A model generated the notes under the pieces. That model searched no databases. It had not been told where the DNA came from and saw only the letters and a list, made by a program, of their open reading frames with translations. A stretch of DNA of 64,000 bases, from positions 15,559,982-15,623,981 of the forward strand of contig OX388314.1 in assembly GCA_947579605.1 (NCBI GenBank), read 5' to 3'. Positions within the stretch are counted from its first letter, which is position 1. The number at the start of each line of letters is the position of its first letter. The position numbers were made by a program, and so were the translations under genes. The DNA comes from Athripsodes cinereus. Taxonomy: Eukaryota; Arthropoda; Insecta; Trichoptera; Leptoceridae. Of the stretch, positions 21,051 through 33,480 are shown one piece after another.

Positions 21051-23309
21051 CTATTGCTGTAAAACTTTTGGCAAATAAACACCAAAACTCCCCCAAAATC
21101 GTGGTGGTGTCAGTTGCGACATTCGATTAGAAATCTTCTTATGAAAAAATTAAACTACTGTTTTTACTCACAAATCTAAAATTCGCCAATTTTAAATCAT
21201 TATTTCCACTGACAAAAAAATATTAGTTTGTGTACGGAAACTATGTATCCTACTTCCGTTTTATTTTATGTTCACCACGAATAAAGCGATTATAAATGCA
21301 AAAAAAAAACTGAAGTTTAAAGTAGCACCTAATATTTGCATACATATATTAGACTGTAGAATATTAATAATGTCGAATCAAAACGATAAACGCATTTATT
21401 TCTCACGCTTGAATTTTTCCGTTAGAAAATATGACGTATAAGAATTTCTATCTATGAGGAAATTTATTTACAATCGAACGCTTCTACCGGACTAGTAAAA
21501 AATCAACTCTCGTTTGCATAATGAAGTAGGTAGTGTGCATCAAATATTATTTATCAAACATTTATTATTATTATTGAGCATTAAATTAGTCATATAGCAA
21601 ATAACCACAGAATTATTCAGGGTTACGATTAGGTGTAATAAAATAAGTTACCCTAATAAGGAAAAAAATAATTTGATACTATTCTTACACATCATTAAAT
21701 AAAAAAAAATGTAGGTGAAATATGAATACGAACGAAATACGTGCATGTTGCTTTGAAAATATTTATCAATTGATATTTTAATGGACGAATTAAACTTAAT
21801 ATTTATATCTTTAACACTTTACACAAACTGACGAATTTTTACGCAGAAAACGAGGAAAACATGCGATTAATCTTTTTTAAATTAAGTTTCTACTAAATAA
21901 ATATACCTACTTATTTACTATCCATAAAGATTAAATATTATTGTAATGTCATAGTTAAATTCGTTCAATTTATTTGCTTACTAGCTGTTTTTATATTGAC
22001 ATCATATGTTATTAATTAAGGATGAATTTAATAGGTATTATGAATGTTCAAGATCTACTTAAAATTATTAAGTTCTGACAAACTAATATCCAAAAAAATA
22101 GAATTACCTACCTAGTATCTTCATACCAATAAATAAATAAATAAAAACGTATACAGATTGTAACAGCAATATCAAGAAATTAAGTTAAATTAAGAAAATT
22201 AAGTTAAGTTAAAGCGAAAATTATTTGAATTGACAGTGTAAAAGATAATATTATACACACTCCTCAAGAAGGGATGCATTTTGAACAAAGGCATAGTTGA
22301 ATAGATATAGTTGAATTACTAGAGAAGAAAATACTCGTAGCGTAATTTTTCAGTTGAATGCGCTCAAAGCAACAAAATTACTAACATTGCTATTTTATTT
22401 TCTATAGATAAATTATTTTATATCACTATTAAAAATAGTACCCACATATACTATATACCTACGGCGCAATATTATACATATTTGCATTTTATTTGATAAG
22501 CATTGCGTTGTAATTTGAAGAGAATTGTTGCATTTACCAATTATGTATTCACCAGTGAGCCTTATTAACAAATTATTAGTTTTAAAACAAAGCTCACGAC
22601 GAAGAAAGTTTGAATTCTGATTGCAATATTATTTTTTCTGCTAATTTACCAGTGGAAGTAAATCACGACACTTTGAGACGGTAACTGATTTTCACAATTT
22701 GTAAACATTAATCGATGATAAGTTTAATTAACTCATTGAAGAGTTCATGTGAATTTTTACAAGTTACATAATAGCATTGAGTAGATAAGTAAGTACTATT
22801 AGCATTTATATTCAGTTTAGTGTTCAAATAATTTAAATTTTGTATAGTATCAATGTACTTTCCTTCTAAGATGGTTCCTTAGCTGACAGTAAGTTATTTA
22901 TTCTCAAATGAAGTTCCCAAAATGACCAATTATGTCAAACTGTCAGCGTATACATGATGAATGAAACGTCAAATGCTCATGTTGAATCATACGAGCCGTA
23001 CGAGTATATTAGTTTTTAATTAAAAATATTGTTTTTTCTCAAATCGTACACGACTTTATATGAGGTTATTACATATTGGAACTACGTGATTATAGCATTA
23101 GTTACACATTTGATGAATTTATATTTATCTACAAGACAGGCAATTTTATAATCAAACATTACAAAAAATTCGAAGTAAAAAATATACATAAACTCTATTC
23201 ATAAATATACCTACATATAGATAAGTATTTGTGGCACATTTAGTGGCATGTTTCAATACTGTAATAAGGGAATTTCTCATTCTTCAAGTTCCTTATTTAT
23301 CTATTTATT
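21051..23309. other. No gene seen
   Basis: About 2.2 kb of AT-rich sequence with no recognisable coding region or repeat. Confidence 0.5.
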
Positions 23310-23360
23310 ATGTTGAATTCAGCTATGTGGTTTGCCTCTCATTCCAAATTTCTTGATCTC
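23310..23360 (+). mobile_element. Family C fragment
   Basis: TTGAATTCAGCTATGTGGTT followed by TGCCTCTCATTCCAAATTTC matches the central block of family C. Both ends are lost. Confidence 0.4.
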
Positions 23361-23694
23361 TACTTATCAAATTTCACTTATTAGAATATTTTGCCCACTT
23401 ACATGTTACAAGTCTTTGAATAAATTACAAACATTCTAAAGACCAATGACATCAGTGTGAAATCCAATAAGAAATTAACAAATCTTATAAGATTCAAACC
23501 AAAACCCATAAGACTCCCATGGAATATTATTGTATAAATATTTGACAGTCATTCGATCCCAACAATTTACGAATACCAAAATGATAGGTCTATAAAATCC
23601 TTTGACAATGTATTAACATTCCATTCTTTGTTTAAAGAATCAAACACAAAATAATATCTTGAGACATTAGGTACATATGTGGTTAATGCATTGT

Positions 23695-24226
23695 TAACTT
23701 TTGAAACAAGAAAACATCTTAGTGCCAACACTTATGTATGCAAGTGAGACGTGGACATGGTTAAAAAAGGATGAATGTGGCATAAATGCAGTGGAAATGA
23801 GATCGTTGAGAAGGATGTGTGGCAAGAGTCTGAGAGACCGTGTGCGTAACAGTGATATACGAAAGGAATGTGGAATGAAAGTTGGTGTAATAACAAAGAT
23901 GAATGTAAATAAGTTAAGATGGTTTGGGCACGTGGAAAGAATGAATGAGGACAGAATGACTAAGAAGATATATTTGGCTGAGAGGAATGGTGCTCGGAGA
24001 CGCGGACGTCCGAGGATTAAATGGCAAGATCATTTAAATCAAATCCTACAGGACGGTCACGTGTTGAGCACATTGAACAGGAGAGCATGCATGAGGAATT
24101 GTATGACAGTGACGGAAGCGAAAGATGTATGCAAGGATAGAAGGAAGTGGCGCTCGATCCTTTCTGCCTACCCCGCGAGGGAAGCGGCGTGATGGTATGT
24201 ATGTATGTATGTAACTTTTGAAACAA
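23695..24226 (+). mobile_element. RTE-type LINE, 5'-truncated, with perfect 15-bp target duplication
   Basis: Insert 23710-24211 is flanked by TAACTTTTGAAACAA at 23695-23709 and 24212-24226. From 23710 one frame runs to TGA at 24192 (160 residues): ENILVPTLMYASETWTWLKK, EMRSLRRM, LRWFGHVERMNEDRMTKKIY, RGRPRIKWQDHL, RRACMRNCM, CKDRRKWRSILSAYP. This is the C-terminal end of the endonuclease/reverse transcriptase, the same family as at 11.5 kb, without the catalytic domains. CGTGATGGTATGTATGTATG follows the stop as a TATG-repeat tail. A perfect duplication and an unbroken frame mean a young insertion, so an active full-length element exists or existed recently elsewhere in this genome. Confidence 0.9.
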
Positions 24227-25733
24227 TAATGATTCTTAAGGTTGTCATTATACCTACTATAATAAAATTCTATCCTAAAAATAAAAATACGTAGACACTA
24301 AACCAAATATAATCTATTATTAATATCTATTATGAGAAATCGATTTCAAAGAAATGTTACAATTTCATGTATATTATAGGTACTTAGTACTGCCATTATT
24401 CAAACATTTTTCATTATATTTTTTTTTTTATTTTTCTTCTTGAAATAATTTTAATTATTACTCTTTTAGTGATGAGTAAATGAAGCGAGTTCTAATGCAA
24501 ATGATAGCTAGCGTAGGTGTAGGTTTCGCGCTGTACAGCGCGTTGTATGTCTCATTATTGTTTGAATATTCTTTGCGTGTATTATTGTCTGCTGTTAATA
24601 CTATAAAAGGATGTAAATTGTTAATTACTACATAGGTGTTGAATGCTTTTTACTTAAATACGTGTATGATTTCTAAAACTCTTAAGGTATTTCTTAAAAA
24701 TCGCATCATACAAATAAACGTCTTCTAAACAACCATAGACTATAATAGGTATGTACGGCAGAAATTAGAATAGTTATGTTTTAGCTATCTTCTTATTAAT
24801 TTTTCATAATAATTGAGAAAAACTTTACTCCTAAATTTTAATTAAATTTTATTGATTTATTTATTTCGAAAATTAAACAATTAATGCATATTATTACAAA
24901 AAGCATGGTTTGTACGTAATATTTTACACATACATAACAATTTACTTTTGTGTTAATTTAATCGATTGTTAAGTGAACAATAAAAATAGTTATTATATAC
25001 CTAGTTTCAATATCGTTAAACTTATTCAAATAATAATATTAATATATGGGAAATAAGTGAAATTTATTCCCATACTTTTATGAATTAATAATGTCTACGT
25101 GTCTACTATAAAACATTGAATATTGTTTCGACTTTAACATGTCAAGTTTGTTATTTTTCCTGCATGTTATCTGAAAGAAGTATTGTTTAATTTGTACCTA
25201 AGCAGTATTATAAAACAATTGTTAATAAATTTCAAGTATTCGATTGGGTACGTAAATTGCTTATTAAAACAATAAGCGGCGATTGAATAATTGCGATCGA
25301 GTTAACATAAGTGCTACGTGATAATATATTACAATTATTATAATTGTCAGTTATAACCATAGAGTAAATAATAACACTTAGTTGATCTTTGGGTATAACG
25401 CAGATAGGTAGGTTCCTTATTGTACGCACTCTGCAAGTTAGACGGTATCTTTTGTCGTACTTGCATTTGAACTTTTAAATAAACTTTCATGTGGGTACCT
25501 TTTTATAATATCTTATTTTTCGCTCTACCAGCTGCGGTCAGCTTGATTCTGGAGAAATATTTCGATATTATGGTCTAACTTTTTGGGCGAGTTTTATTTT
25601 TCTTATTATTTATTATTTTCTTAATTTCTTTTATACATTCTAACAAGATTCGAACCAGTTAAAAATAATACATACCTATCTAAAAGCAATAAATTATTTA
25701 TCTATCTATTCTATCTATATAATCACAAATAGT
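24227..25733. other. No gene seen
   Basis: AT-rich, no recognisable coding or repeat content. Confidence 0.5.
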
Positions 25734-25812
25734 TTCCCTAAGCTCAGTAGATTAGCTGCACGTAATGAACACACAGATCTTCTTCTCCGTGCCAATATAA
25801 AATAACTCATTT
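25734..25812 (-). mobile_element. Family C fragment
   Basis: Antisense TTAGCTGCACGTAATGAACA and TTCTTCTCCGTGCCAATATA blocks of family C. Degenerate. Confidence 0.45.
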
Positions 25813-26462
25813 AGAATGAGTCGCTGATAAAAAAAAATGCGGTGAATTAACATACCTACGTTAAATGATCTAGAGTTTGTGTGTTCACATTGTGAAAAGA
25901 CATTTTAAAATGCGCTTGAGTATTAATAAATCAATAGTGAAAAGTAGACAGTGTTTTATTGATATCGAATATGTTTATACCTACGTTAATTATGTCATTA
26001 AAGTTTTGATTTTGAATTATGTGGATTGTAATAGTTCTTATTAATAGGTACTTTAGGTACTCTTTTTGCTTTAATCATTAATACCGCAATTGTCTTATAG
26101 ATATCGATAAAGAAATATATAAAAATATGGATGAATCTCGAGCCACTTGCCTCAAATTGATTTCACAAAAATATTGTTAATAATAATAAATTCACATCAG
26201 GTATGTAGTAGGTAGGAACCGTATGTAGTGCAATTGAGTATTATGATTTTGTTCTCCAAATATTTGTAAAACACTCGAATAATCAGAAGAAGAAAGTACT
26301 CGTACAAAATAATGGTAGTATGGAACCGGTATAGGAATACGTACATTGTACACTCGTAATATAATGTGTTTGATATTTTCATACCATTGTACAGTATGAT
26401 GTGTGGATATATTATCTACCCAATAATTTTATGTATATATTTATATATACCTACCATCTCCG

Positions 26463-26537
26463 AATTCCCCACAAGTAGAGTAATCAACGGTTCAACTACG
26501 TTTAATGATCATACAAGTCATCATTAAACGTAGTTGA
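26463..26537. repeat. Family C scrap ending in a 17-bp perfect hairpin
   Basis: CCCCACAAGTAGAGTAATCA at 26467 is the antisense tail block of family C. It runs into TCAACTACGTTTAATGA (26492-26508), whose exact reverse complement follows at 26521-26537 with a 12-base loop. The SINE-A copy begins 18 bases further on. Confidence 0.5.
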
Positions 26538-26554
26538 GTTCGTTCGTTGAGTCA

Positions 26555-26734
26555 GTTCGTCGGTAGCCTGGAGGTAGAGTCTCGGCCTCGTGAACAGGGG
26601 GTCCGTGGTTCGATCCCAGGTGCCGGCAAACTTCCCTTTCACGATACAAGCTTTAAGCTTACTGTGAAAGGTGTATAAGGTTGTATTTGGGTTTATAACA
26701 AAACCCAGATAGGTATATCTTTTAAAAAAAAAAA
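26555..26734 (+). mobile_element. SINE-A, best-preserved sense copy
   Basis: The tRNA-like head runs 26555-26627. It has a box-A-like GGTAGCCTGGAGGTAGAG (26562-26579) and an exact box B GGTTCGATCCC (26607-26617), closing in GGTGCCGGC. The body reads ACAAGCTTTAAGCTTACTGT, GTGTATAAGGTTGTATTTGG and a TGGGTTTATAACAAAACCCA arm. An A-rich tail follows (26719-26734). The boxes are the internal RNA polymerase III promoter of a tRNA-derived SINE. It is not a functional tRNA gene: the anticodon arm does not fold. A 5-bp AGTCA match flanks the copy, too short to count as a proven duplication. Confidence 0.8.
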
Positions 26735-27024
26735 GTCACTAAACAAAAAAGATTTTTAATGTCTGATATAATTATTTATTTATTATCATAACAGACTCAT
26801 TTCTCATTTTTTTATTGTTGGACTATCATTTCAATTTCAAATATTTTTTTGTACCTATAAATTAAGTTTTATTCAGGAATATTTATATAATTTATAATCA
26901 ATTTATGTATGTGCATACCTACTAGCTATATTTTTGTCATCGTCTGTCAAATTGTTATTGTTTTTTTTTATTTAACATATAAAAGGCTCTGCCGTATAAA
27001 AATGTAAACAAAATAAGTTTTAAG

Positions 27025-27107
27025 TGGCAGGGAGACGACAAACTGCATGTTTATTATACATCACTGAATTCTCAAGTTGTGGGAGACGTGGTGATGGTAT
27101 GGTAAAA
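27025..27107 (+). mobile_element. Family C fragment (3' end)
   Basis: AGTGGCAGGGAGACGACAAA, CTGCATGTTTATTATACATC and GTGGTGATGGTATGGTAA correspond to the 3' third of family C. Confidence 0.5.
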
Positions 27108-27824
27108 AAATGTCTCATATTGATACTCGAAAACCTACGAAGTTTTTTTCTCCACAGTTTGAATTCGGCGACTTAACTTTTCATCATTTATTCTACCTTT
27201 ATTTATTTTTTTATCACATAAGATCCTACTACGGAATAAAAGAAACAAACATGAGGTACCCGTAGAAACCGTTCTAAGAAAAATGACACATTTGATTCAA
27301 TAATAGGTAGGTACACACGATACAACACTTGTCTATGTAGGTACCTCAATACCTTAATATTATTTTACTCTGTGTATTTTATATCGACAGATCATTGTAG
27401 ATATTATAGTCATGACATGAGTTTGTAACGGTGAAGTTGTATTAAAATATGTAATAGATTCGTACCTAAGTTTTAAGACTTTTTTGTTTATCTTTCGAAT
27501 GATTAAGACATAAGTACCTACACATTGAAAAAATTGTCAATATGTAAAATATTTTCTTATAGATATATATTATTTTTATTATACTTTCTGAAGCGAATTA
27601 AAGATACACATTTACTATATTCATTTTTATTCATCTAACTGATGTGTGTTTTTATGCATTTCATCAAAATTGAAAGTCAAACTACTTAGTGCCTTTCAGG
27701 ATTTGAATAATACCTACTAAGTCAGAGTTCATATTTTACATAAGTAGGTATATGAAATTAATTCATTTGAAATTTGAAATAGTATACTTGAGCTGAAATT
27801 AAAAAAAATCGATTTTTGTACTAT
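27108..27824. other. No gene seen
   Basis: AT-rich and unrecognised. Confidence 0.5.
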
Positions 27825-27939
27825 CAATCAGATTGACTATGTCCTTACAAGACGAAAGACGTCTCTCTAAAAAATACATAAAGGTAGTATAAATACGTTT
27901 ATTTTCTAATTTCATTATGGAATTCTACTACCAAAACAC
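27825..27939 (+). mobile_element. Half copy of the AGACGTCTTTCG foldback family
   Basis: GATTGACTATGTCCTTACAA then GACGAAAGACGTCTCTCTA and a terminal block GGAATTCTACTACCAAAACAC ending at 27939. These match one arm and the terminal block of the elements at 37.4 and 44.3 kb. The opposite arm is absent. Confidence 0.6.
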
Positions 27940-29010
27940 TTAGCAGTTATACCTACATTCTTACAAATTCATACAACGTAAAATATTTATACCTTTCAGT
28001 CTTTTTTATATGATATTGTAAACCTTCTCCAGATCTAGATTCACAGAATTTCCAATAGGTGTCTATATACTTCTCTATATACAAATATTGTTTTTAATGT
28101 AGGTACAGTTTGTACTTAAATAGGTATTTCTCTAATTGATTAATCTAGTATTAAAAATATGGTCAAGAGCACAACAAATATTCTAGTAAATCAAAGATAA
28201 TATTATTTATATTAATTTCAGCTCGTCTATTGTCGAACAGTGGTCGTCCACGTTCTCTATGTTTGTATTTTTCACAATCAAAGTAGATTAGCAACTAAAT
28301 TAAATGTATTTACTTAAGGTTAAAAAATCAGCTACCAATTTTAACGATGTTTGCTTATTATAAAATAAGTTGAGAAAAAATAATGGATATAGGTACAAAA
28401 ATGTATAGAATTGAATTCCAAGATCTTTTCAATGTAAAAGGTATGTTTAAGAAAAGTATTATTTTGTTTAATCTCATAGATCGCCATTATATTATTTAAT
28501 TATGAATATGCGCCTGATTTGTAGGTAAGTGTAGGATAATTAACTAAATCAACATAATTGAAGGACATATTATTTTTCGTTGATACTTCCTACATAGGTT
28601 AGATTTATCAACTTAATTAGGCATTTATTTATAAAAATTTATTATCACCCAAGAAAAATATTAGGTACTACAACTCTATCAACATATCTATCCTATCGCA
28701 GTATTAACATTATAAATAAATTACAAACATATATTTATTTTAAATGTTTGACATAGGCCTTGCTTTTTCAATATCAGATATTTTCTTTCTGATTGCTGTA
28801 CGTATGGAAACTTTTATATTAATTTAGAAAATACACATACTTTTCTAAAACTCAAAATTCGTCAATATTTTAAGTGATTTTGTATATATTTATTTATGTT
28901 TAGATATAACTAGATGTTATATAACTTTTTCTGATTATTATATTTTATCAAGTGTGTGGTAGATATTCACATTGCAATAAGATCGTCTTAAGTCACTTTT
29001 TTCTCACCAT
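27940..29010. other. No gene seen
   Basis: AT-rich and unrecognised. Confidence 0.5.
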
Positions 29011-29232
29011 GTTAATATTAATGTCTTACTGATTACCTAAGTTATTTTTCTACTTTTTTAGTTTTTACCTATACCAAAGTATTTTACTTAAATACTGAAT
29101 TTTACATAAATACCTACTGTACTTACTATGTTAATATTAATGTCTTACTGATTAAGTTATTTTTCTACTTTTTTAGTTTTTACCTATACCAAAGTATCTT
29201 ACTTAAATAATAAATTTTACATAGGTAAATAC
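29011..29232 (+). repeat. Tandem direct duplication, unit about 119 bp
   Basis: GTTAATATTAATGTCTTACT begins at 29011 and again at 29130. The following sequence through TTTTTACCTATACCAAAGTA and AATTTTACATA is repeated with a four-base deletion and a few substitutions. There is no coding content. Confidence 0.8.
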
Positions 29233-31731
29233 CTTAGACATACGAAATCTTACATACTTGCAGCTGATACATTCATTAAAAACTCCAATTCTGAGAATGT
29301 GATGTACCTACTTACGAGATGCAACTATAGATAATTACTACATTAATTTGTTATCTTACTGAGTACCTACTCACTTACCCATGTCAAACAGTTTTTTTAA
29401 TGGATCAAATTACACTTGTTGAATTCTAGAATTTGAGACATAGTTCGACCCGTCTATAAACTGTAAAATTTAGTATATTTGCTTTTAAATACCTGTGTCT
29501 CTACATATATGGCAGGTTAATTAACAAATCTAGAATATTTACCTCTTCAAATCACTTATCTGTTCAAATATTGACAAAGAATCGCAGAATTTTAAAAAAG
29601 CCCGTGATCTGTATTACCCATATATTATTACTATAGACCTATTCCAAAACTCTTATTCTTTATTGAACGTGTTTTTAGCGTGTAGGAATGTACTCTTGTT
29701 TGTTTTTAATAATTCCAGTTATGGATTTGAAGTGTTTGGAATAATGAACGTTATTTTATAAGAGCTAGTATAATTTAAATAACTGGCCTAGGTCCATCAT
29801 CAATGTAAACATTAATATGTAAATTTAATTACTAATGTGAATGCTCTATATTTGTTCTCACCTAATTTGTATCTCTTAGACCTGGTATACCTTAATTATT
29901 ACTGTATAAGAACTATATTATTTTTGTTTTATAAGGAAATCTATTTCAGAGCGCACTCGTATCTTAAGAAAATAACCTATAAGTTTTACATAAAGTTCGA
30001 TAATGGAAACAAAAAATTATACAATTTAACACCTAAGATGCATTCATCTATATAACACCTATTCATGTTAATTTGCGTATATATATTCAAGTATTTTCAA
30101 TAAAACAACATTTTGATTGACGTGTAAGTACTATTATTATATATTATGCATTATTTACTCAAATTTAATACGAAATAATTATATTAATGAATATACAACA
30201 CAAGGTATCAAACAAAATAAACGTGAGAAACGGAACAGTTTTTGTATAGAAATAATAATAAACCCACCTACCTACCTAATAATATTAGATATAATCTGTT
30301 ATTCACCAATTACTTTACAAACTTGTAAAAATTGCTATGATTACCGTGAATACATACCTAGTTAAGTACAATATATTCTACGGTTTAAACATACGTAAGC
30401 TTGTATGATCTCCTATGAAGGTAAAGACAGTTAAAATTAGAGCTCATTTTAAACCAATTACGATAATTGTGACTACGTACATAATATACCGTTGAAATTG
30501 GAAAGGTTTATTTTATGATATACTGGCGGGTTTCTATACCAAATTTTCCCACATATTTTGTCAATCATTTTACAAATCTAAGAAGGTCAGAATATTTAGA
30601 AAAAAAAATCTTTATCATTAATGGTAGATGGCTTGTTAAAATAAGTATTGTATATATTATAAAATATCTAGGTATTTTTCAATATATCACATAATGTCTG
30701 TTAACTGGTAGATATAAAAATCGTGTAAACCACTTGCCACGATAGATATACAAAAAATGATTAAAACAATGCCCCGAATAAAGCTAAAAAAACGATACAT
30801 AGTTAATATTAATTAAATCTTTTTGGTAGCAACTGAGTACTAGATTGGTAGCAAACTACGTTTCTTACATCAATATTACCTATATTTGAGATATTACTTT
30901 AAGTTTAAAGGATCAGTTTGCCCATATTTAATTCCTGATCGTGGCATGATGAGTTTTTTAAAAACTATTTTTTCGGTTGTTTGTTGACAAATTTTTTAAC
31001 GTGACCAGTAAAAGAGTGGGCATAGATTTACTCATTACAGCATCACCTACAGAAAAAAAATCTGATATTTATTGTAAATAAATGTTTTTTATTACTATCA
31101 ATCGATTATACTAAATGATTGTAGATGGTAGATTAGGCCGCACGCTAGTATAGTAGGTAATTAGTAAAGCTATGTAATACAGAACGTATTATTAATCATT
31201 ATCAATTAAAATCAAAACTGTAACAATCTTTCTCGATTCAAAATCACGTCTATGGCATGTTTTTTTTTCTAGTTTGATGATTAAGTATGCGCTGAAGTTT
31301 TATTGCACACTTTTAATTAAGTGAAAAGAATCTTAACAGTTATGAGTATGAAGCCTGCATTCAAACTATTTTTTCTTAATACTCTTATTACAAGCTCTCA
31401 AAAATTGTTCATTAATTTTATTTACGGTTTTATTTTGACGATTATGTGCTTCAATTTAAATTATTCTTATCTCCTGGTTCATCTTCTAAACGTAATTACT
31501 TTTGAAAATTTATTGAATATCCCGTATTTTTTGTCCTATGTGGTGTGAAAAGAAAAAATACTAGCTTCGCTTAATTTTTTTTTCTCTCGCTGCATCTTAC
31601 GGAATGGGAATATTCAATAGTGTAATTGCGTGCTATAAACGCACGTCATCTTCTCTGAACTTACAATAACAATATACGTACAGATAAGTTGACACCATGC
31701 CGCATGGGAGAATTTAAGGTACCAACACACC
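29233..31731. other. Long stretch, no gene seen
   Basis: About 2.5 kb of very AT-rich sequence. The 70-80 residue frames here are Ile/Tyr/Asn/Lys-rich chance frames. Confidence 0.5.
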
Positions 31732-32222
31732 ATCACGGCATATCCAGTAAGTGTGGTAGTCAGTCAGTAGACCACCTGCATGTAATAAACAATCAAGCTG
31801 TCCTCTCCGTGTTTTTTTTTTCATTGTCTCCTGACAATGAAAAATTATGACATTGAGGGTGGGTGGCAAACCTCATTGCTGAATTTAAGATGTAAAATTT
31901 CTTTGTTTTTTCGAACACCTGCCTTTTACAGAACACTCGAACACTTATAGAAAAGAGTGGTCGACCAATTCATTCTCGGGTGCTCCACAACAAAATAATT
32001 CAAGTAATTTTGAATAAAATTAATTGAACTCTGTGGAGTCGTGGGTAAAGAATAAATCTACCACTGTTTTCTGCAAGTTTGCAAGTGTCCTGTAAAAGGC
32101 AGGTGCAAAACATCACCTTTTAAGATATTTAACATCTACAATTCAGCAATGAAGCATACCACCCATTTCGAGTGTCTTATTTTTATCATTATTTTTATAC
32201 TCAATCAGCATGTTTATTACTA
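31732..32222. mobile_element. Two family C copies in head-to-head inverted pair
   Basis: Left copy (31732-about 31977) is antisense with a T run interrupting its middle (31811-31822). Right copy (about 32032-32222) is sense. Their 5' ends (TGGAGCACCCGAG on the minus strand; TGTGGAGTCGTGGG on the plus strand) face each other across about 50 bases. Both are recognisable through the CTGTAAAAGGCAGGTG and GAGGTTTGCCACCCA-type blocks. They differ enough to be independent insertions or an old inverted duplication. Confidence 0.6.
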
Positions 32223-32324
32223 GCATTTAATCTTATGGCTTCCCCACTTTTATATTATATTTAAATTTATTATTAGGTATATTTAAAAAAAATTGAGTCA
32301 AAAAAGAACGGCAGACCTATTGTA

Positions 32325-32465
32325 TTCTTCTTCTTCTTCTTCTTTTCGTGTCGGTCAGCAACGACAAATAACAAAAACACCAAATTCACATCTACACTCC
32401 CATTCCCTCCCAGAAAGCAACGACCTCTCTTGCAGCTCCCCCTAGGTGATACACACTTAAGACAC
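32325..32465 (-). mobile_element. LINE 3' fragment with a GAA-repeat tail
   Basis: The left edge is a TTC run (32329-32345), the minus-strand GAA tail. The adjoining GC-richer sequence reads on the minus strand through AGCTGCAAGAGAGGTCGTTG. This resembles the family F type of LINE ending. Fragment only. Confidence 0.35.
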
Positions 32466-33305
32466 TTTAATGAAATACCTATCAATATAATTAGTCCCAA
32501 AGCATGTAAATGAGACAAACATATTATTATTATCTCTAAATTCTACTTAGAACAGTCGGTCAAAAGTTGATCTTTAAAATTAATTAATACCAATATCTGG
32601 ACTACATTCAAGTTGTTTAATCAATATTTCTCGGAATTTATAAGTCTTCATCGTGAGTATGAAGGAGGGAGTGGTTTAATATACTTAATATTTTTTGTGC
32701 TTCATTCACAGTACTGTCCGAGTTATATAGATACACGTAATATTATTATCAGGTACCCGCATATTTTTATTTTTATTGGTTTTTTATTGAATATTATTCG
32801 TTGGATGACTGTGTTTTGTTTTTATTTATAATTTATTAGATCACCTTTGAGATCCGTATTCTTTCGTGTGAATATTATGAATGATTCAAGGATGTCTGTT
32901 TTATGTACCTACCTACTGTTTCGTAGATGTGTATCTAATTTTCATTGTGTTTTACCGATTCCGTTATTCCTCCAAGAATGAATGTTATTATATTAATAGT
33001 TATGAAATAAACAATAATGATTGGGCAACCTCCTTAAAAAACTTAAAACTATGCAATGACACATATTTTTTTTTAATTTTAAACATAAGATTATTACGTA
33101 TCCATCTCCTATGTTATTTTACTATACCTATGCTATCTGTATAACAAAAAAAATAGCTATCTCTATAATAAAAAAAATAAAGATTATCCACGGTCCATGG
33201 TGTGATATAGGTATATAGCAATATCATGAAACATGTCATTCTTTTCTTATTTTACTAAGAAATTAGTATACCGTTTTTGATAAACGCTTGATTTAGAATA
33301 ACTTA
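32466..33305. other. No gene seen
   Basis: AT-rich. The frames at 32613-32831 and 32881-33144 lack any recognisable motif. Confidence 0.45.
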
Positions 33306-33480
33306 CAAGTATGGTTTTTTTTTTTTTATTTATTTATTTATTTCAAACTGAAAGTTACAGCTTATATAACATAATAAACGAAAAAATAATAGTGCAAAAT
33401 TAAAGCCAATTACAACTTAAGTTATATAATACAAAATGTTAGTTAAAAAACAAATTATATAGAACAGTTATTAAAATTAT
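33306..33480 (-). mobile_element. Possible A-tailed retroposon 3' end
   Basis: A T13 run followed by TTTA repeats (33316-33345) looks like the minus-strand poly(A)/TAAA tail of a retroposon. The following CAAACTGAAAGTTACAGCTT stretch would be its 3' untranslated end. No coding part is found. Low-complexity chance is a real alternative. Confidence 0.3.

Noticed and set aside
26555..26627. A genuine tRNA gene
   Set aside because: Boxes A and B are present but the anticodon arm does not fold, and the head continues into a repeated SINE body.
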